Part shown: positions 40,578-51,848 of the stretch, one piece after another | How the letters are laid out: every line of letters starts with the position of its first letter | Position numbering within the stretch: the stretch's first letter is position 1 | Assembly (NCBI RefSeq): GCF_007280555.1 | Contig: NZ_VKDB01000004.1 | Span: 62,001-126,000, forward strand | DNA length: 64,000 nucleotides | Direction of reading: 5' to 3' | Source of the DNA: Deinococcus detaillensis | Lineage (GTDB): Bacteria; Deinococcota; Deinococci; Deinococcales; Deinococcaceae | Notes under the pieces: generated by a model | Told to the model about the DNA's origin: nothing | What the model saw: the letters and a program-made list of their open reading frames with translations, nothing else | The model's database searches: none | Position numbers and translations under genes: made by a program

Positions 40578-42236
40578 GTGCCTTCCCGCTCTCCTCTGCG
40601 TTTACCGCGCCGCCCGCTCAAACCGCTCAAAGTCACGCTGAATACTGCCCGTTTCAACTCAGCGCTGAGGCCGCCGCTGAACGCTCCACTTCGGCGCACT
40701 GTCCGCAGCCGCATTGAAACGGGGCGGCTGGTGCTGTACAGCGTGGTGGCGGGCGCGTTGGTGGGCGTGCTGGGCATTGGGCTGCGCTTACTTCTGGCAC
40801 AAGTCCTCGACTGGGGCGCGGCCATCACCGGCTACAGTCCGCCCGGCACTCCCGGCGAGGGGGGCCTGCTGATGGCCTTTGGCGAGGCGCTGCCTTACGG
40901 CCTGCTGGCTTTGCCCGTGGTGGCGGTGCTGGCAGCGTGGCTGACGCAGGGCAGTCCTTCCGACCCGCTTTCCGAGACGGTCAGCGCTTACCACCGGCGC
41001 GGCGGCACCCGGCTGAGTACCCAGCTGCGCCTCTTGGGAGCCAATTTGCTGGGCTACGGCGTGGGTCTGCCGATTGGTCGGGACTCTACTTTTACGGCGC
41101 TGGGCGGCTTCTCGGCGCGGCTGCTGGCCCGATTTGGGCGCATCAGCGTGGCCGAAGACCGCCAACTGACTTTGGCGAGCGTGGCCGCCGCGCTGGGGCT
41201 GGTGCTGCACGCGCCGCTGGTCGCCGCCGTGCTGCTGGCCGAGGTGCTGTACCGCCGATTCGAATTTGAATTTGAAGTGCTGATGCCCTGCGTGCTGGCG
41301 TCGGTCAGCGCTTACGCGGTCTACGGGCTGGCGTTCGGCGCAAGCCCGCTGTTTGACGTGCCGACGTTGCAAGCCCCCAGCGCCCTGCAATTGCCGCTCT
41401 ACGCGCTGATTGCGCTGGTCACCACCGCAGTCGCCTGGGTGGGTGTCTGGCTCTCGCGCCTGTGGCCGCAGAATTGGCTGAGCGGCTGGCCGCGTCTAGT
41501 CTGGGCGGGGCTGTTCGGGCTGGCAACAGCGGCAGCGGCGTTTTATTTCACCCCAGCGGTGCTGGGCGGCGGCGCAGGCTGGGCGCAGCTCTCACTCTCG
41601 GGCTTTTTGGGCGGCGAGGCGCTGGCGGGCGGCGGCTGGAAATGGGTGCTGCTGGCACTCGGGGTGCGGCTGGGCTTCGGAGGCGGGGTGCTGCCCTCGG
41701 TGGCCACCGGCGCTTTGATCGGGGTGGGGCTCAACGCCACTTTGCCCACTCCGCTCGATCCCACCGTCTGCGCTCTGGTGGCGGCGGGAGCCTACCTCAC
41801 CGTGACACTCAATATCCCGCTGGCCGCCGCCCTGCTGGCCGCGACGTGGGGCGGCGACGCCCTGCTGCCTGCCGCGCTGATCTCGTCGGGAATCGCTCAC
41901 CTGCTCAGCGGCCAACTCGGTTACGTGGAAGGACAGTTGCGCGACCGCCGCGCCGCCGAGTTGCAAGTCATCACCCCGACCACCACCATTCTCAGCGCCG
42001 CGCCGCCGCAGAGCAGCGAAGACGCCTTTTACCGCGTGGCTGTGCCGCCCGCTTGGCTGGGCGCACGCATCAGTTTGCTGAGTTTGCCGAGCGGAGCGCA
42101 GGTGGTGGGCTTGGAGCGCGGCGAAACGATTCTCAGCGCCACCCCCGACCTTAAATTGGAGAACGGCGACGTGCTGGACATCGTGGCCAGCGACGCCGCT
42201 TTCGGTGAGTTGCGCGAACTGCTGAATCTGGGGTGA
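40578..42236 (+). CDS. ClC-type chloride channel/transporter with C-terminal TrkA-C-like domain
   Basis: A polytopic ClC-family protein of about 552 residues, with a GTG start at 40578 that excludes an unlikely 41-residue extension. Around ten or more helices are visible, beginning at LVLYSVVAGALVGVLGIGLRL. The selectivity segments are divergent: SDPLSET replaces the usual GSGIP region, and the normally strict GREGP is GRDSTF, so the external gating Glu is not conserved. The last 90 residues (FYRVAVPPAWLGARISLLSL, LENGDVLDIVAS) look like a TrkA-C/RCK_C ligand domain rather than CBS domains. Anion transport is likely; coupling mechanism and ligand are open. Confidence 0.85.
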   Translation: MPSRSPLRLPRRPLKPLKVTLNTARFNSALRPPLNAPLRRTVRSRIETGRLVLYSVVAGALVGVLGIGLRLLLAQVLDWGAAITGYSPPGTPGEGGLLMAFGEALPYGLLALPVVAVLAAWLTQGSPSDPLSETVSAYHRRGGTRLSTQLRLLGANLLGYGVGLPIGRDSTFTALGGFSARLLARFGRISVAEDRQLTLASVAAALGLVLHAPLVAAVLLAEVLYRRFEFEFEVLMPCVLASVSAYAVYGLAFGASPLFDVPTLQAPSALQLPLYALIALVTTAVAWVGVWLSRLWPQNWLSGWPRLVWAGLFGLATAAAAFYFTPAVLGGGAGWAQLSLSGFLGGEALAGGGWKWVLLALGVRLGFGGGVLPSVATGALIGVGLNATLPTPLDPTVCALVAAGAYLTVTLNIPLAAALLAATWGGDALLPAALISSGIAHLLSGQLGYVEGQLRDRRAAELQVITPTTTILSAAPPQSSEDAFYRVAVPPAWLGARISLLSLPSGAQVVGLERGETILSATPDLKLENGDVLDIVASDAAFGELRELLNLG

Positions 42237-42418
42237 AGTCGGGCGTGGAAACTGAACGCCTTCAGCGCTCCACTTTCCCTTGAGTCAGTATCCCGCAAGC
42301 CCAGTGAACCCGCTCCGGCAGACTGCCCCGCCCCTTCCTACCGAGTTCAGTTGATGAAGAGATTAGGCCTGCGCAACCTCAAGGCAACTTGAGTCGTCAG
42401 ACGTTACCCTGAGTGCTT

Positions 42419-43321
42419 ATGCGCCTCGCCCGCTCTCTACTCTCCGTATTCGGCACAACCCTCGGTTTTTCGTACGTCAACGCTTACCGCTACCGCACCT
42501 TGCAGCAGCGCACCCAGCTCGGCGGCCTGACGCGGCCCCTCAAAGTCGTGCTGCTCTCAGATTTGCACTACGGCAACTGGATCGGGCGCGGCTCGGTGCG
42601 GCGCTGGGTGCGCTCGGCCATGGAGCAGCAGGCCGACTTGATCGTCATTACCGGCGACTTCTTGGACAGCAGCGTGTCGTACCGGCCCATCAAGACGCTC
42701 ATCAAAGAACTCTCGGCACTTCAGGCTCCGCTGGGCGTCTACGGCGTCTTCGGCAACCACGATTGGACGAGCTTAAATACCCAGCCAGTTCGCGCCCGCT
42801 TCGCCCAGCAGCTCGCCGAGGCGGGCATCACCATCATCAACAATGCGGGCGTGCAGCTCAGAGACGACTTTTATTTGTGCGGCATCGATGACTGGTGGTT
42901 CGGTAACCAAGACCTCCAATCCACCCTACAAGCCAAAACCGGCGGGGCCACCTTGATGCTCTCGCACAACCCCGACTTTTTGCCGCACGTGCCGGAAGGC
43001 GTGGGCCTGACGCTCTGCGGCCACACCCACGGCGGGCAAATCAAATTGCCGTTTCTGGGGCCGGTCAAGCAGGCCAGCTTGTACGGCACCCGCTTTCTGG
43101 AAGGCTGGGTGCAGACGCAGCCCGAACAGCCCAGCGCCGCCGAGCCGGCCATCGAACCTGCTGAGTCGCGCACCATTCGCGGCTATGTGACGCACGGCCT
43201 CGGCGTGACCGGCTTACCGCTGCGCCTCAACTGCCCCGCCGAGTTGGTGGTGTTCGATTTGCAGCCGCCCGCCGAGAACCAAGCGCCCGCCGACCCGAAC
43301 CAAGCGCCGCCCGCGCCTTAG
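42419..43321 (+). CDS. Metallophosphoesterase (YkuE/YaeI-like)
   Basis: A 300-residue calcineurin-like phosphoesterase. The five metal motifs are in order: LSDLHYG, TGDFLDS, GNHDW, LSHNPDF and GHTHGGQ. A short hydrophobic N-terminal segment (ARSLLSVFGTTLGFSYVNAYR) may anchor it, as in YkuE/YaeI lipid-phosphodiesterase-like proteins, so an envelope substrate is plausible. The ATG at 42419 is chosen over a GTG two codons upstream. The C terminus is Pro/Ala rich. No operon partner is obvious. Confidence 0.88.
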   Translation: MRLARSLLSVFGTTLGFSYVNAYRYRTLQQRTQLGGLTRPLKVVLLSDLHYGNWIGRGSVRRWVRSAMEQQADLIVITGDFLDSSVSYRPIKTLIKELSALQAPLGVYGVFGNHDWTSLNTQPVRARFAQQLAEAGITIINNAGVQLRDDFYLCGIDDWWFGNQDLQSTLQAKTGGATLMLSHNPDFLPHVPEGVGLTLCGHTHGGQIKLPFLGPVKQASLYGTRFLEGWVQTQPEQPSAAEPAIEPAESRTIRGYVTHGLGVTGLPLRLNCPAELVVFDLQPPAENQAPADPNQAPPAP

Positions 43322-43378
43322 CCGCTGCTAAGCCAGCTTGCCGATGCGCCGCTGACGCCCCGGCCTCAGACTGAAAGG

Positions 43379-44383
43379 ATGACCACACTCCTTTCAAATC
43401 CCAGCGTATTTGACCCGCCTACGGCCACTCCCGCCGAACGCCTCGCCGTCGCGCGACTGACGGCCGAGTGCTTTGCGTTCGCCTATCCGGAAGACCCGCC
43501 ATTGCTGCTGAAGCAAGAGGCGGCGGGCCTGAGCTTCGTGACGCCCGGCGAAAAGGTGGAGCATGTTGTCGTCCGGGAGGACGCTCAAGTGCTGGCATGG
43601 GGAATGCTGGAGTACAGCTTGGAGCAAAACTTACATCTGGCCCGCGCCCGATTGCTGGTTCATCCAGAAATGCGCCGCCGGGGAGTTGGGCGCAGGGTGG
43701 CCGAGCGGCTGATCTCGCAGGCGCGGCAAGCCGGACGCACCACACTGACGTTTGTTACCACCGACCGCGCTCCGGCTGGGCAACCGTTCGCCGGGGAATT
43801 GGGAGCCACGCCGGCCATTACAGATCGCCGCAGCCAATTGAACCTGGCGGCTGTATCCACTGAGTTGCTCGACGCTTGGCTCAGTCGTCCAGCGGGCGAG
43901 GCCTACCAACTCCACCTCTGGCAAACGTATCCGGAAGCGTACTTAGAACGGATGGCCCAGATGGTCATGGTGATGAACACCGCCCCACGCGGCGAACTGG
44001 ACTACGACGACTGGAAAATCACGCCGGAAATGCTAAGAACGTGGGAACAGCAAATCCGTGAGGTGGGCGAAGTGCGCTGGACAGCAGTGATTGAAGACAC
44101 CCAAAGCGGCGAACTGGTCGGTTATAGCGAAATCTACTGGACGCCGCAGCGGGCCAGCGCCGTAGATCAGGGCGCAACGGCCGTCAGGCCCAGTGAACGG
44201 GGACGGGGGCTGGGCAAGTGGCTCAAAGCGGCCCTGACCCACCAAATTTTGCAGCAGTGCAGCGGAGCGCAGTTTATCCGCACCAGCAACGCCAATGAAA
44301 ATGCCGCCATGCTGGGCATTAACGTGGCGCTGGGCTTCGAGCCTTTTTCCGAGCAAACCGAGTGGCAACTTCACCTGATCTAA
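43379..44383 (+). CDS. Double GNAT-domain acetyltransferase
   Basis: A 334-residue protein with two GNAT domains. The first has the acetyl-CoA loop [15 protein letters not shown] near residue 100; the second has [20 protein letters not shown] near residue 275 and ends with [12 protein letters not shown]. The architecture is shared with mycothiol synthase MshD and several antibiotic or amine acetyltransferases. Because this organism type uses bacillithiol, an MshD role is unlikely; the acceptor is unknown. GAAAGG is just before the ATG. The YtcJ-like gene starts 51 bp downstream. Confidence 0.85.
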   Translation: MTTLLSNPSVFDPPTATPAERLAVARLTAECFAFAYPEDPPLLLKQEAAGLSFVTPGEKVEHVVVREDAQVLAWGMLEYSLEQNLHLARARLLVHPEMRRRGVGRRVAERLISQARQAGRTTLTFVTTDRAPAGQPFAGELGATPAITDRRSQLNLAAVSTELLDAWLSRPAGEAYQLHLWQTYPEAYLERMAQMVMVMNTAPRGELDYDDWKITPEMLRTWEQQIREVGEVRWTAVIEDTQSGELVGYSEIYWTPQRASAVDQGATAVRPSERGRGLGKWLKAALTHQILQQCSGAQFIRTSNANENAAMLGINVALGFEPFSEQTEWQLHLI

Positions 44384-44434
44384 TTTTATCTGCTCTAATC
44401 CTTCAGCCCGCACCCAAGCGCTAGCCTGATCTCT

Positions 44435-45925
44435 ATGTCTCCCCACACGCTGATTCTGGCCCGCACCCTGACCCAAGACGACGCCCAACCTGAAGCGCAG
44501 GCCGTGTTGGTGGGCGCAGGGCGGGTGGTGGCTGTGGGCAGCCGAGAAGAGATGCAAGCGCTCTCCCCCGCCGCCAAGGTGCTGGATCACCGCGACCTGC
44601 TGCTGACACCGGGGCTGTGCGACGCCCATATTCATCTGGTGAGTTACGGCTTCTCGCTTTCGCAACTGCCGCTGCACGGCGCAGGCAGCGTGGCGGAAGT
44701 GGCGGCCAAAGTCGCTCAGCGCAGCGCCAACACACCCGCCGGAACTTGGATTCGCGGCGGCGGCTTTTTGATGTCCGAGTTGGGCCTGAGTGATTACCCC
44801 ACCGCCGAGATGCTCGACATGGTCAGCCCGCACCATCCGGTGCTGCTGTATTCGCGGGACTTGCACTTGGCTTGGGCCAACAGCTTGGCGCTGCGGCTGG
44901 CCGGTATAGACGCGCACACCCCCGATCCGGCAGGCGGAAAAATCGTGCGCCCGCTGGGCAGTTTGCTGGAAAACGCCACCGCGTTGGTGGCCCACGTGAT
45001 TCCGGCTCCCAGCCCGGCACAGTGGCTCGCCGCCGCCGAAGCCGGAGCGCGAGACCTCGCCCAGCGCGGCTACGTCAGCGCTCATACGATGGCTTACGAG
45101 GACGGCGAAGCGCCCCGCGCCCTGCAAACGCTGGCGGCGCGGAGCGAGTTGCCGCTGAGAATCTGGGCTTGCTTGCCACATCAGCGCTTGGCCGAGGCGG
45201 CAGAACTGAAAAAAGCCAACAGCGCCTTGTTTGAGTTCGGCGGCCTCAAGTTCTTCGCTGACGGCGCACTGGGCAGCCGCACCGCTTGGCTGCACCCGCC
45301 GGGATTTGCTGACGGCTCCGGCACTGGCATCGCTTTAGACAGCCCCGAGCTGATCCGTGAATTGGGGCGGGAGGCACTGGAACTCGGTTTGGTGCCGGTC
45401 ACGCACGCCATAGGCGATAGGGCCAACACCGAAGTCCTCGACGCTTACGACCACTTGCGGGAATTGGCCCAGCAAAAGGGTCTGCGCCTGAGAATCGAAC
45501 ACGCCCAGCACCTGCGGCCCGCTGACCTGCCGCGTTTCTCGGGGCTTGTCGCCAGCGTCCAACCGATTCACCTGCAAGGCGACGCCGCCATGATCGGCGA
45601 CTTGCTGCCGCAGCACCTCCAGACCAGTTACGCCTTCAAGTCGCTCACGGCGGCGGGCGCAATACTGGCCTTCGGCTCAGACGCGCCGGTGGCTCCGCCG
45701 GACGTGCGGGCCAGCTTTGCCGCCGCCGTGACCCGGGTGGGCGATGACGGCACCCGGCTGGCCCCAGCCGAGGCGCTGAGCCCAGAAGAAACCCTGTGGG
45801 CCTTCACACGCGGCCCCGCGCTGGCGGCAAACTGGGCCGACGAGGGCGTCATCCGGCCCGGCGCGAGGGCCGCCTTTACCCTGTGGGACAAGCTCGGCGG
45901 GAACGCGCAGGCACTGGTGCTGTGA
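44435..45925 (+). CDS. YtcJ-like metal-dependent amidohydrolase
   Basis: A 496-residue amidohydrolase-superfamily enzyme of the amidohydrolase_3 type. The N-terminal metal motif is in [16 protein letters not shown]; later ligands are in [33 protein letters not shown] and [11 protein letters not shown]. Length and motif order match YtcJ-like proteins, whose substrates (amides or imides) are mostly unknown. Its start is 51 bp after the double GNAT gene on the same strand, so they may be co-transcribed. The tRNA-Asp promoter lies 20 bp beyond its stop. Confidence 0.88.
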   Translation: MSPHTLILARTLTQDDAQPEAQAVLVGAGRVVAVGSREEMQALSPAAKVLDHRDLLLTPGLCDAHIHLVSYGFSLSQLPLHGAGSVAEVAAKVAQRSANTPAGTWIRGGGFLMSELGLSDYPTAEMLDMVSPHHPVLLYSRDLHLAWANSLALRLAGIDAHTPDPAGGKIVRPLGSLLENATALVAHVIPAPSPAQWLAAAEAGARDLAQRGYVSAHTMAYEDGEAPRALQTLAARSELPLRIWACLPHQRLAEAAELKKANSALFEFGGLKFFADGALGSRTAWLHPPGFADGSGTGIALDSPELIRELGREALELGLVPVTHAIGDRANTEVLDAYDHLRELAQQKGLRLRIEHAQHLRPADLPRFSGLVASVQPIHLQGDAAMIGDLLPQHLQTSYAFKSLTAAGAILAFGSDAPVAPPDVRASFAAAVTRVGDDGTRLAPAEALSPEETLWAFTRGPALAANWADEGVIRPGARAAFTLWDKLGGNAQALVL

Positions 45926-45945
45926 TTGCCCTAAATACAGCGAGG

Positions 45946-45974
45946 TTGACAAGCCCAGATGCGGCGGCTATCCT
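45946..45974 (+). promoter_or_regulatory. Strong promoter for tRNA-Asp
   Basis: TTGACA (45946-45951) and TATCCT (45969-45974) are separated by exactly 17 nt. Transcription would start near 45982, about 74 nt before the mature tRNA 5' end. Confidence 0.75.
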
Positions 45975-46055
45975 TTAACCCGCCCGTGCCCGTGAAAACG
46001 CAGCGCGGTGAAACTCAACAGTGTTGGATTAAAACAGTGTTGGGCCAAATGGGTT

Positions 46056-46132
<77 letters not shown>

Positions 46133-46137
46133 CCAAG

Positions 46138-46164
46138 AAGCAAGGTATCGCGCCTTGCTTTTTT
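46138..46164 (+). terminator. Intrinsic terminator of tRNA-Asp
   Basis: AAGCAAGG (46138-46145) pairs with CCTTGCTT (46153-46160) around a 7-nt loop and is followed by further T residues, 6 bp after the tRNA CCA. The 225 bp from here to speA contain its leader; a TTGACC/TATCAT pair there has an unusually long 20-nt spacer. Confidence 0.9.
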
Positions 46165-46389
46165 CTTGTTTTGTGTGGCCCGCTCTTCCCTCACCCAGCC
46201 GTGAAATGTCACCCCGCTTGACCTATTGCCCCGATTTGCCCGCTATCATGCGCTCTGGTTTCGCACGGCGTGGTTGCCGGCAGCAGAAAAGCGTGGGCAG
46301 TTCGCCGCCTTCTGCCTTCCGGCCACTACCCCGCGCACGGCGAGCCTCAATTCTGTTTGGCCCACTGTGCCTAGGAGGACGCCCCTACT

Positions 46390-48300
<1,911 letters not shown>

Positions 48301-48308
48301 GAACGATA

Positions 48309-48339
48309 AAAGGGGACGCCAGTGCTCGTCGTCCCCTTT
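48309..48339 (+). terminator. Terminator of speA
   Basis: AAAGGGGACG (48309-48318) pairs perfectly with CGTCCCCTTT (48330-48339) around an 11-nt loop, starting 9 bp past the speA stop. The T-run is short. Confidence 0.75.
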
Positions 48340-48496
48340 CATCGAGACTGCCAAAATGCTCGAGTCAATCTATTAGGCCCAACTCTCTGCCGCGTCTGAC
48401 AGCATCGGTTCGGTTCGTGGCTTCCAACTAAGTCATAACCTTTTCTCGCTCGGTAGTTGCTTCATATTTTTATCCAAGGGAGGAAGCACAATTTAT

Positions 48497-48697
48497 ATGA
48501 AACTGCGCGAAATTCTGAACAAGATGCCTGTTCATATCGTCATAGCGTTAGTTACTTTCCTGGTGATAGAAACTATGGTCACAGGAGGGTCTGTACCTTT
48601 AGGAAGCACTCTGACCACAAGTCATTTTATATTTGCGCTTTTGCTATCTATTGTCTCATCAGTGATTAATATTCACATTCGGAATAAAAAATCATAG
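48497..48697 (+). CDS. Small two-helix membrane protein
   Basis: A 66-residue hypothetical protein with two predicted membrane helices (VHIVIALVTFLVIETMV and FIFALLLSIVSSVINIHI), a short loop and a basic tail (RNKKS). A GGGAGG element lies about 14 nt before the ATG, a long spacing. Base composition is clearly more AT-rich than neighbouring genes, with codons such as ATA, TTA and AAA that are rare elsewhere here, suggesting recent acquisition. Function unknown. Confidence 0.55.
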   Translation: MKLREILNKMPVHIVIALVTFLVIETMVTGGSVPLGSTLTTSHFIFALLLSIVSSVINIHIRNKKS

Positions 48698-48736
48698 AAG
48701 TTCTACTGGTCTATCAGCGACTTAAACCATGATAAA

Positions 48737-48883
48737 ATGTGCGGGCTTGAGAACACTTTCTCAGTTCCATCGGGCACGAGCAGCAGCAGTTTCAGCTTCA
48801 GCGCTGGGTACAACCCAGGCGTTGCTGGAAACGCCACCAGTCTCAGCGCTGGCCTGGGCCTCACGGCCAGTTACTCAGCCTGA
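48737..48883 (+). pseudogene. Possible C-terminal remnant of a beta-rich surface protein
   Basis: A 48-codon frame whose translation includes SSSSFSFSAGYNPGVAGNAT and SLSAGLGLTASYSA before its stop. The alternating Ser/Gly/aromatic pattern is that of amphipathic beta strands at the end of an outer-membrane or surface barrel, and the Ser-rich codon usage looks like a real gene. There is no signal peptide, ribosome site or room for a full protein, so it is best read as a leftover 3' end. A chance frame cannot be excluded. Confidence 0.35.
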
Positions 48884-48922
48884 GTTACCTGTATCGCCCC
48901 TGAACTGCTGCCACCAGACTGA

Positions 48923-49807
48923 TCACAAATCCCGCCGCGAAAACCGCCACATCGCCAGAGCGACGGCCAGCGCGGTGTAAACGGCGGCCCAGATCAGTAT
49001 GCTCGGCTCAATCGGCGTGGTGGAGGCCAGCGGATTGGCTCCCCGCGCCACTTGGGCGAGTTGCAAGGCCCCCTCTGTTTGCAGGTGGTAACTGGCCCCC
49101 AGCCACAGTGCGTTGGTGGGCATCACGATGTTGGCAGCGTTGCCGAGCGTTTCCATGGTGGGCGAGTTGGCCAGCGCTCCAATCGACTTGAGGATGCCGC
49201 CCGCTGAGCCAAGACCGTAGAGCACGAACACCGCGATGCCGTTGGCGAGGGTGGCAAACAGCGTGCTGCCCAGCACCGTCAAGCTGGTGATCAGTACGAT
49301 GCCGAGCAGAATTTGGGCGACGGCTGCCACTGGTGCGGGCGGCAGGTAGCCGGTGATGAGATACAGGCCGGTGAGCAGCGCCACCGACACCAGCGTCACA
49401 TACAGCACGTTAACCCCAGTGAAACCCAGCCAGCGTCCCAGCACCACCTGAGCGCGGGTAACAGGGCGGGCCACCACCGACTGCATCACCCCGTTTTCGA
49501 TGTCGCCGCTGATGGAGGCCACCGTGGAGAGAACGGCCATCAGCGAGCCGAGGAAGTACACCAGGTACATCCCGAACAAGCCCGAATACACCACCGGCAA
49601 TGCGCCGAGGCCCCGGCGCGGCCCAGCCGATAAGCCCGCATCGGCAGCCCGCTCAGCCAAGTTTTGCTGCAAGCGCAGCACGCCGTAGAGGTAAAAGCCG
49701 ATAAAGGCGGCGGTCAGAATCAGCAAAACCACGATCAGTTTTTTGCGGAGCGCTTCGCTGAGCGACAACCGGGCCATCAAGAGAACATTACTCACAGCGC
49801 TGCTCAC
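48923..49807 (-). CDS. ABC-2-type transporter permease
   Basis: A 294-residue membrane protein with about six helices, starting with an amphipathic entry segment (MARLSLSEALRKKLIVVLLIL) and containing GDIENGVMQSVVARPVTRAQVVLGRW, characteristic of ABC-2/NosY-like permeases. Its start overlaps the stop of the ATPase gene by 4 bp, so the two form one exporter. Substrate unknown; the adjacent TetR gene suggests induction by a small molecule. Confidence 0.87.
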   Translation of the reverse strand: MSSAVSNVLLMARLSLSEALRKKLIVVLLILTAAFIGFYLYGVLRLQQNLAERAADAGLSAGPRRGLGALPVVYSGLFGMYLVYFLGSLMAVLSTVASISGDIENGVMQSVVARPVTRAQVVLGRWLGFTGVNVLYVTLVSVALLTGLYLITGYLPPAPVAAVAQILLGIVLITSLTVLGSTLFATLANGIAVFVLYGLGSAGGILKSIGALANSPTMETLGNAANIVMPTNALWLGASYHLQTEGALQLAQVARGANPLASTTPIEPSILIWAAVYTALAVALAMWRFSRRDL

Positions 49808-50763
49808 GCGACTTTCTCCGTTTTGAGGTGGCCGAGTTGGATTTGCTGGCCGGTGTCACCGTTTTGGCCGACCAATTCCAAGAAAAGGTCTTCGAGGTCG
49901 TGGCGCTGCGGCGTCAGGGCGTAGAGCTGCGCTCCCGATGCGAAGACCGCTTGAGCAATCGCCGGAATGGCTTCTTCCCCACTCACCACCACGCTGACTT
50001 GCTGCTCTGTCTGGTGTTCGAGTTGGCCCAGCCTGCCCAACGCGGCGGCGAGTTCAGGCGATAAATGATCCACCTTGACCAGCACCGGCAGCGCTCCGCC
50101 CAAGAGTTCAGTCATCGTTCCGGCCCTCACCACCACGCCCGCTTTCACAAAGGCCACCCGGTCTGAGACCTGCTCCACTTCGCTCAGCAGGTGCGAGTTG
50201 AGAAACACTGCCACGCCTTCGCCGCGCAGCTCCTGAATGATCTCGCGGACTTCCACCCGGCCCACCGGATCGAGCGCCGAGGTGGGTTCGTCGAGGAAGA
50301 CCAAGCGGGGCCGCGCCAGAATCGCTCCGGCCAGACCCGCCCGCTGAAGCATGCCTTTGCTGTAGCCGCCGAGCGCCTCCGTGCCGCGCCCCCCGAGGCC
50401 CACCCGCTTCAGCACGGCAGGAATGCGGGTTCTGAGTTCTTCAGCTTTGAGCCCCGCGAGCTGACCGTGAAACTTCAGAAACTCCTCGGCGGTCATCCAG
50501 GTTTGGAATCGGAACTGCTCCGGCAAAAAGCCGAGGCGGGCCCGCACGGCCGGGTCATCCGGCGAGCCACCCAGCACTTTGATGCTGCCGGAAGTAGGCC
50601 GCACCAAGCCGAGCAGCATCTTGACGGTGGTGGATTTGCCTGCGCCGTTGGGGCCGAGGAAGCCGAAGACTTCGCCCTCTCCGACTTCGAGGTCGAGGCT
50701 CTGGACGACGGCGCGGCCTTTATATTCTTTGCGGAGCTGCTCAGTTTGAATAGCTAAAGTCAT
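49804..50763 (-). CDS. ABC transporter ATP-binding protein (ABC-2 exporter type)
   Basis: A 319-residue nucleotide-binding subunit. Walker A is GPNGAGKST, the signature is GGYSKGMLQRAGLA and Walker B LVFLDEPTSALDP. A C-terminal extension of about 90 residues is typical of DrrA/CcmA-like exporters. The ATG at 50763 (MTLAIQTEQLRKEYK) is the family start; a longer frame adds 61 unrelated residues. It is co-translated with the permease gene and follows the TetR gene by about 110 bp. Confidence 0.9.
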   Translation of the reverse strand: MTLAIQTEQLRKEYKGRAVVQSLDLEVGEGEVFGFLGPNGAGKSTTVKMLLGLVRPTSGSIKVLGGSPDDPAVRARLGFLPEQFRFQTWMTAEEFLKFHGQLAGLKAEELRTRIPAVLKRVGLGGRGTEALGGYSKGMLQRAGLAGAILARPRLVFLDEPTSALDPVGRVEVREIIQELRGEGVAVFLNSHLLSEVEQVSDRVAFVKAGVVVRAGTMTELLGGALPVLVKVDHLSPELAAALGRLGQLEHQTEQQVSVVVSGEEAIPAIAQAVFASGAQLYALTPQRHDLEDLFLELVGQNGDTGQQIQLGHLKTEKVA

Positions 50764-50873
50764 GCGTGCTTCCTTTTTTTGGTGCTTGATACAACCTTGT
50801 GCCTGCCGCTCATGAGAGCGCTCACCAAAAGGTAGCGTCCCAAGGTGAGTGGGGCTGTCTGTTGGCTTGCGGT

Positions 50874-51395
50874 TCAGTCGCCGGTGTGGGACTGAGTGTC
50901 TGCAAGTCCAGCATCTGCGGGCCAAGTCTCCAACCACCCCAAACACTGCCGCCCGACAAATTCGGCGTAGTCTTGCCGCGCCCGCTGCTCTGGCTCAGCT
51001 CGGCCCATCTGGCGGTGAAGCTCGGTCAGGTATGCCAGCCGCGTTTGATCTACTTGGTCAAAGGCGGCTTTAACTTCCGCGTTTCTGAGCGACCACGCCC
51101 GCACCGATAAATCCAGCGCATGATCCAGCGGGCGGATAATGGCGGCCAACTGGCTCAGCCGCCCCGCTCCCTCGGCAGCTTGTTGGGCCTGCTCAATCGG
51201 CGCGGTGGTGTGACGCTCCCGCCAAGCATCGAGCAGAGCCGTTCGGAAGCCCTCCGCATTTTGAAAATGGTGATAAAACGCCCCCTTAGTCAGCCGCATG
51301 GCCGCGCAGAGCCGCTCGATGGTCAGGGCTTGCTCGCCTTCTTCCCGCAGCAAGACAAACCCCGCTGCCAGCCAATCTTGTTTGGCTGTCCTCAT
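50874..51395 (-). CDS. TetR-family transcriptional regulator
   Basis: A 173-residue regulator. The N-terminal helix-turn-helix is clear (EQALTIERLCAAMRLTKGAFYHHF), followed by a helical ligand domain. It sits between the DUF3995 gene and the ABC exporter genes, all on the minus strand. A palindrome at 51845-51862, at the head of this unit and facing the YCII gene, is the natural candidate operator. Ligand unknown. Confidence 0.88.
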   Translation of the reverse strand: MRTAKQDWLAAGFVLLREEGEQALTIERLCAAMRLTKGAFYHHFQNAEGFRTALLDAWRERHTTAPIEQAQQAAEGAGRLSQLAAIIRPLDHALDLSVRAWSLRNAEVKAAFDQVDQTRLAYLTELHRQMGRAEPEQRARQDYAEFVGRQCLGWLETWPADAGLADTQSHTGD

Positions 51396-51414
51396 TCGAT
51401 TGGTCCCATACTCT

Positions 51415-51848
51415 TTAGCTCCTCACCAATGCCCACGCCAGCAATCCCAAGACAATACACAGCGGCGAGTAGATTTGTTTGTTGAGCCGCACGAACGGAC
51501 TTCCCGCCGGACTGGGCCGCAGCCGTTCCATAAAGTACCCCCCACTCCGCCCAGCAAAAAGACCACTGCCAGCGCCCCCATTCCCCAGCGCAGCCACCCC
51601 GTCGGCAGTGGCAAAGTCAGCACACCCACAAACGCCAGCACCATACCCGCCGCCAAAGCCAGTGCCAGCGCCACGCCGAAGCAGGCCCAAGCCGGCGGCG
51701 GCGACATTCCGACAGGGCCGCCCACCACCGTGCGAGCCAAACTCTGCGGGTCTTTGCCGGGCCAAACGCCGCCGAAGCCCCAGTAAACGTGAACGGAGGA
51801 GATTGAGAGCAGCACCAATGTCAGCAGACCCATTGAGATTATTTCCAT
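51415..51848 (-). pseudogene. DUF3995 membrane protein gene, frameshifted at a G6 tract
   Basis: Two overlapping frames together encode one DUF3995-type protein. The N-terminal part starts at 51848 (MEIISMGLLTLVLLSISSVH, then VYWGFGGVWPG, and helices LALALAAGMVLAF and ALAVVFLLGG). The expected C-terminal part is in another frame and ends at 51415 (GYFMERLRPSPAG, then FVRLNKQIYSPLCIVLGLLAWAL). The switch falls at six consecutive C residues on the plus strand (51538-51543). One extra G would restore a 144-residue protein. Sequencing error, a true inactivating indel or slippage-based switching are all possible. It heads a unit with the TetR and ABC genes. Confidence 0.8.

Noticed and set aside
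46218..46249. TTGACC and TATCAT as a promoter for speA
   Set aside because: The 20-nt spacer is too long to call with confidence.
48729..48980. 83-codon frame running into the ABC permease gene
   Set aside because: Wrong frame for the beta-strand remnant and overlaps the antisense of the permease; no ribosome site.
50764..50946. 61-codon extension of the ABC ATPase
   Set aside because: No family similarity and no ribosome site; the typical start MTLAIQTEQL is at 50763.
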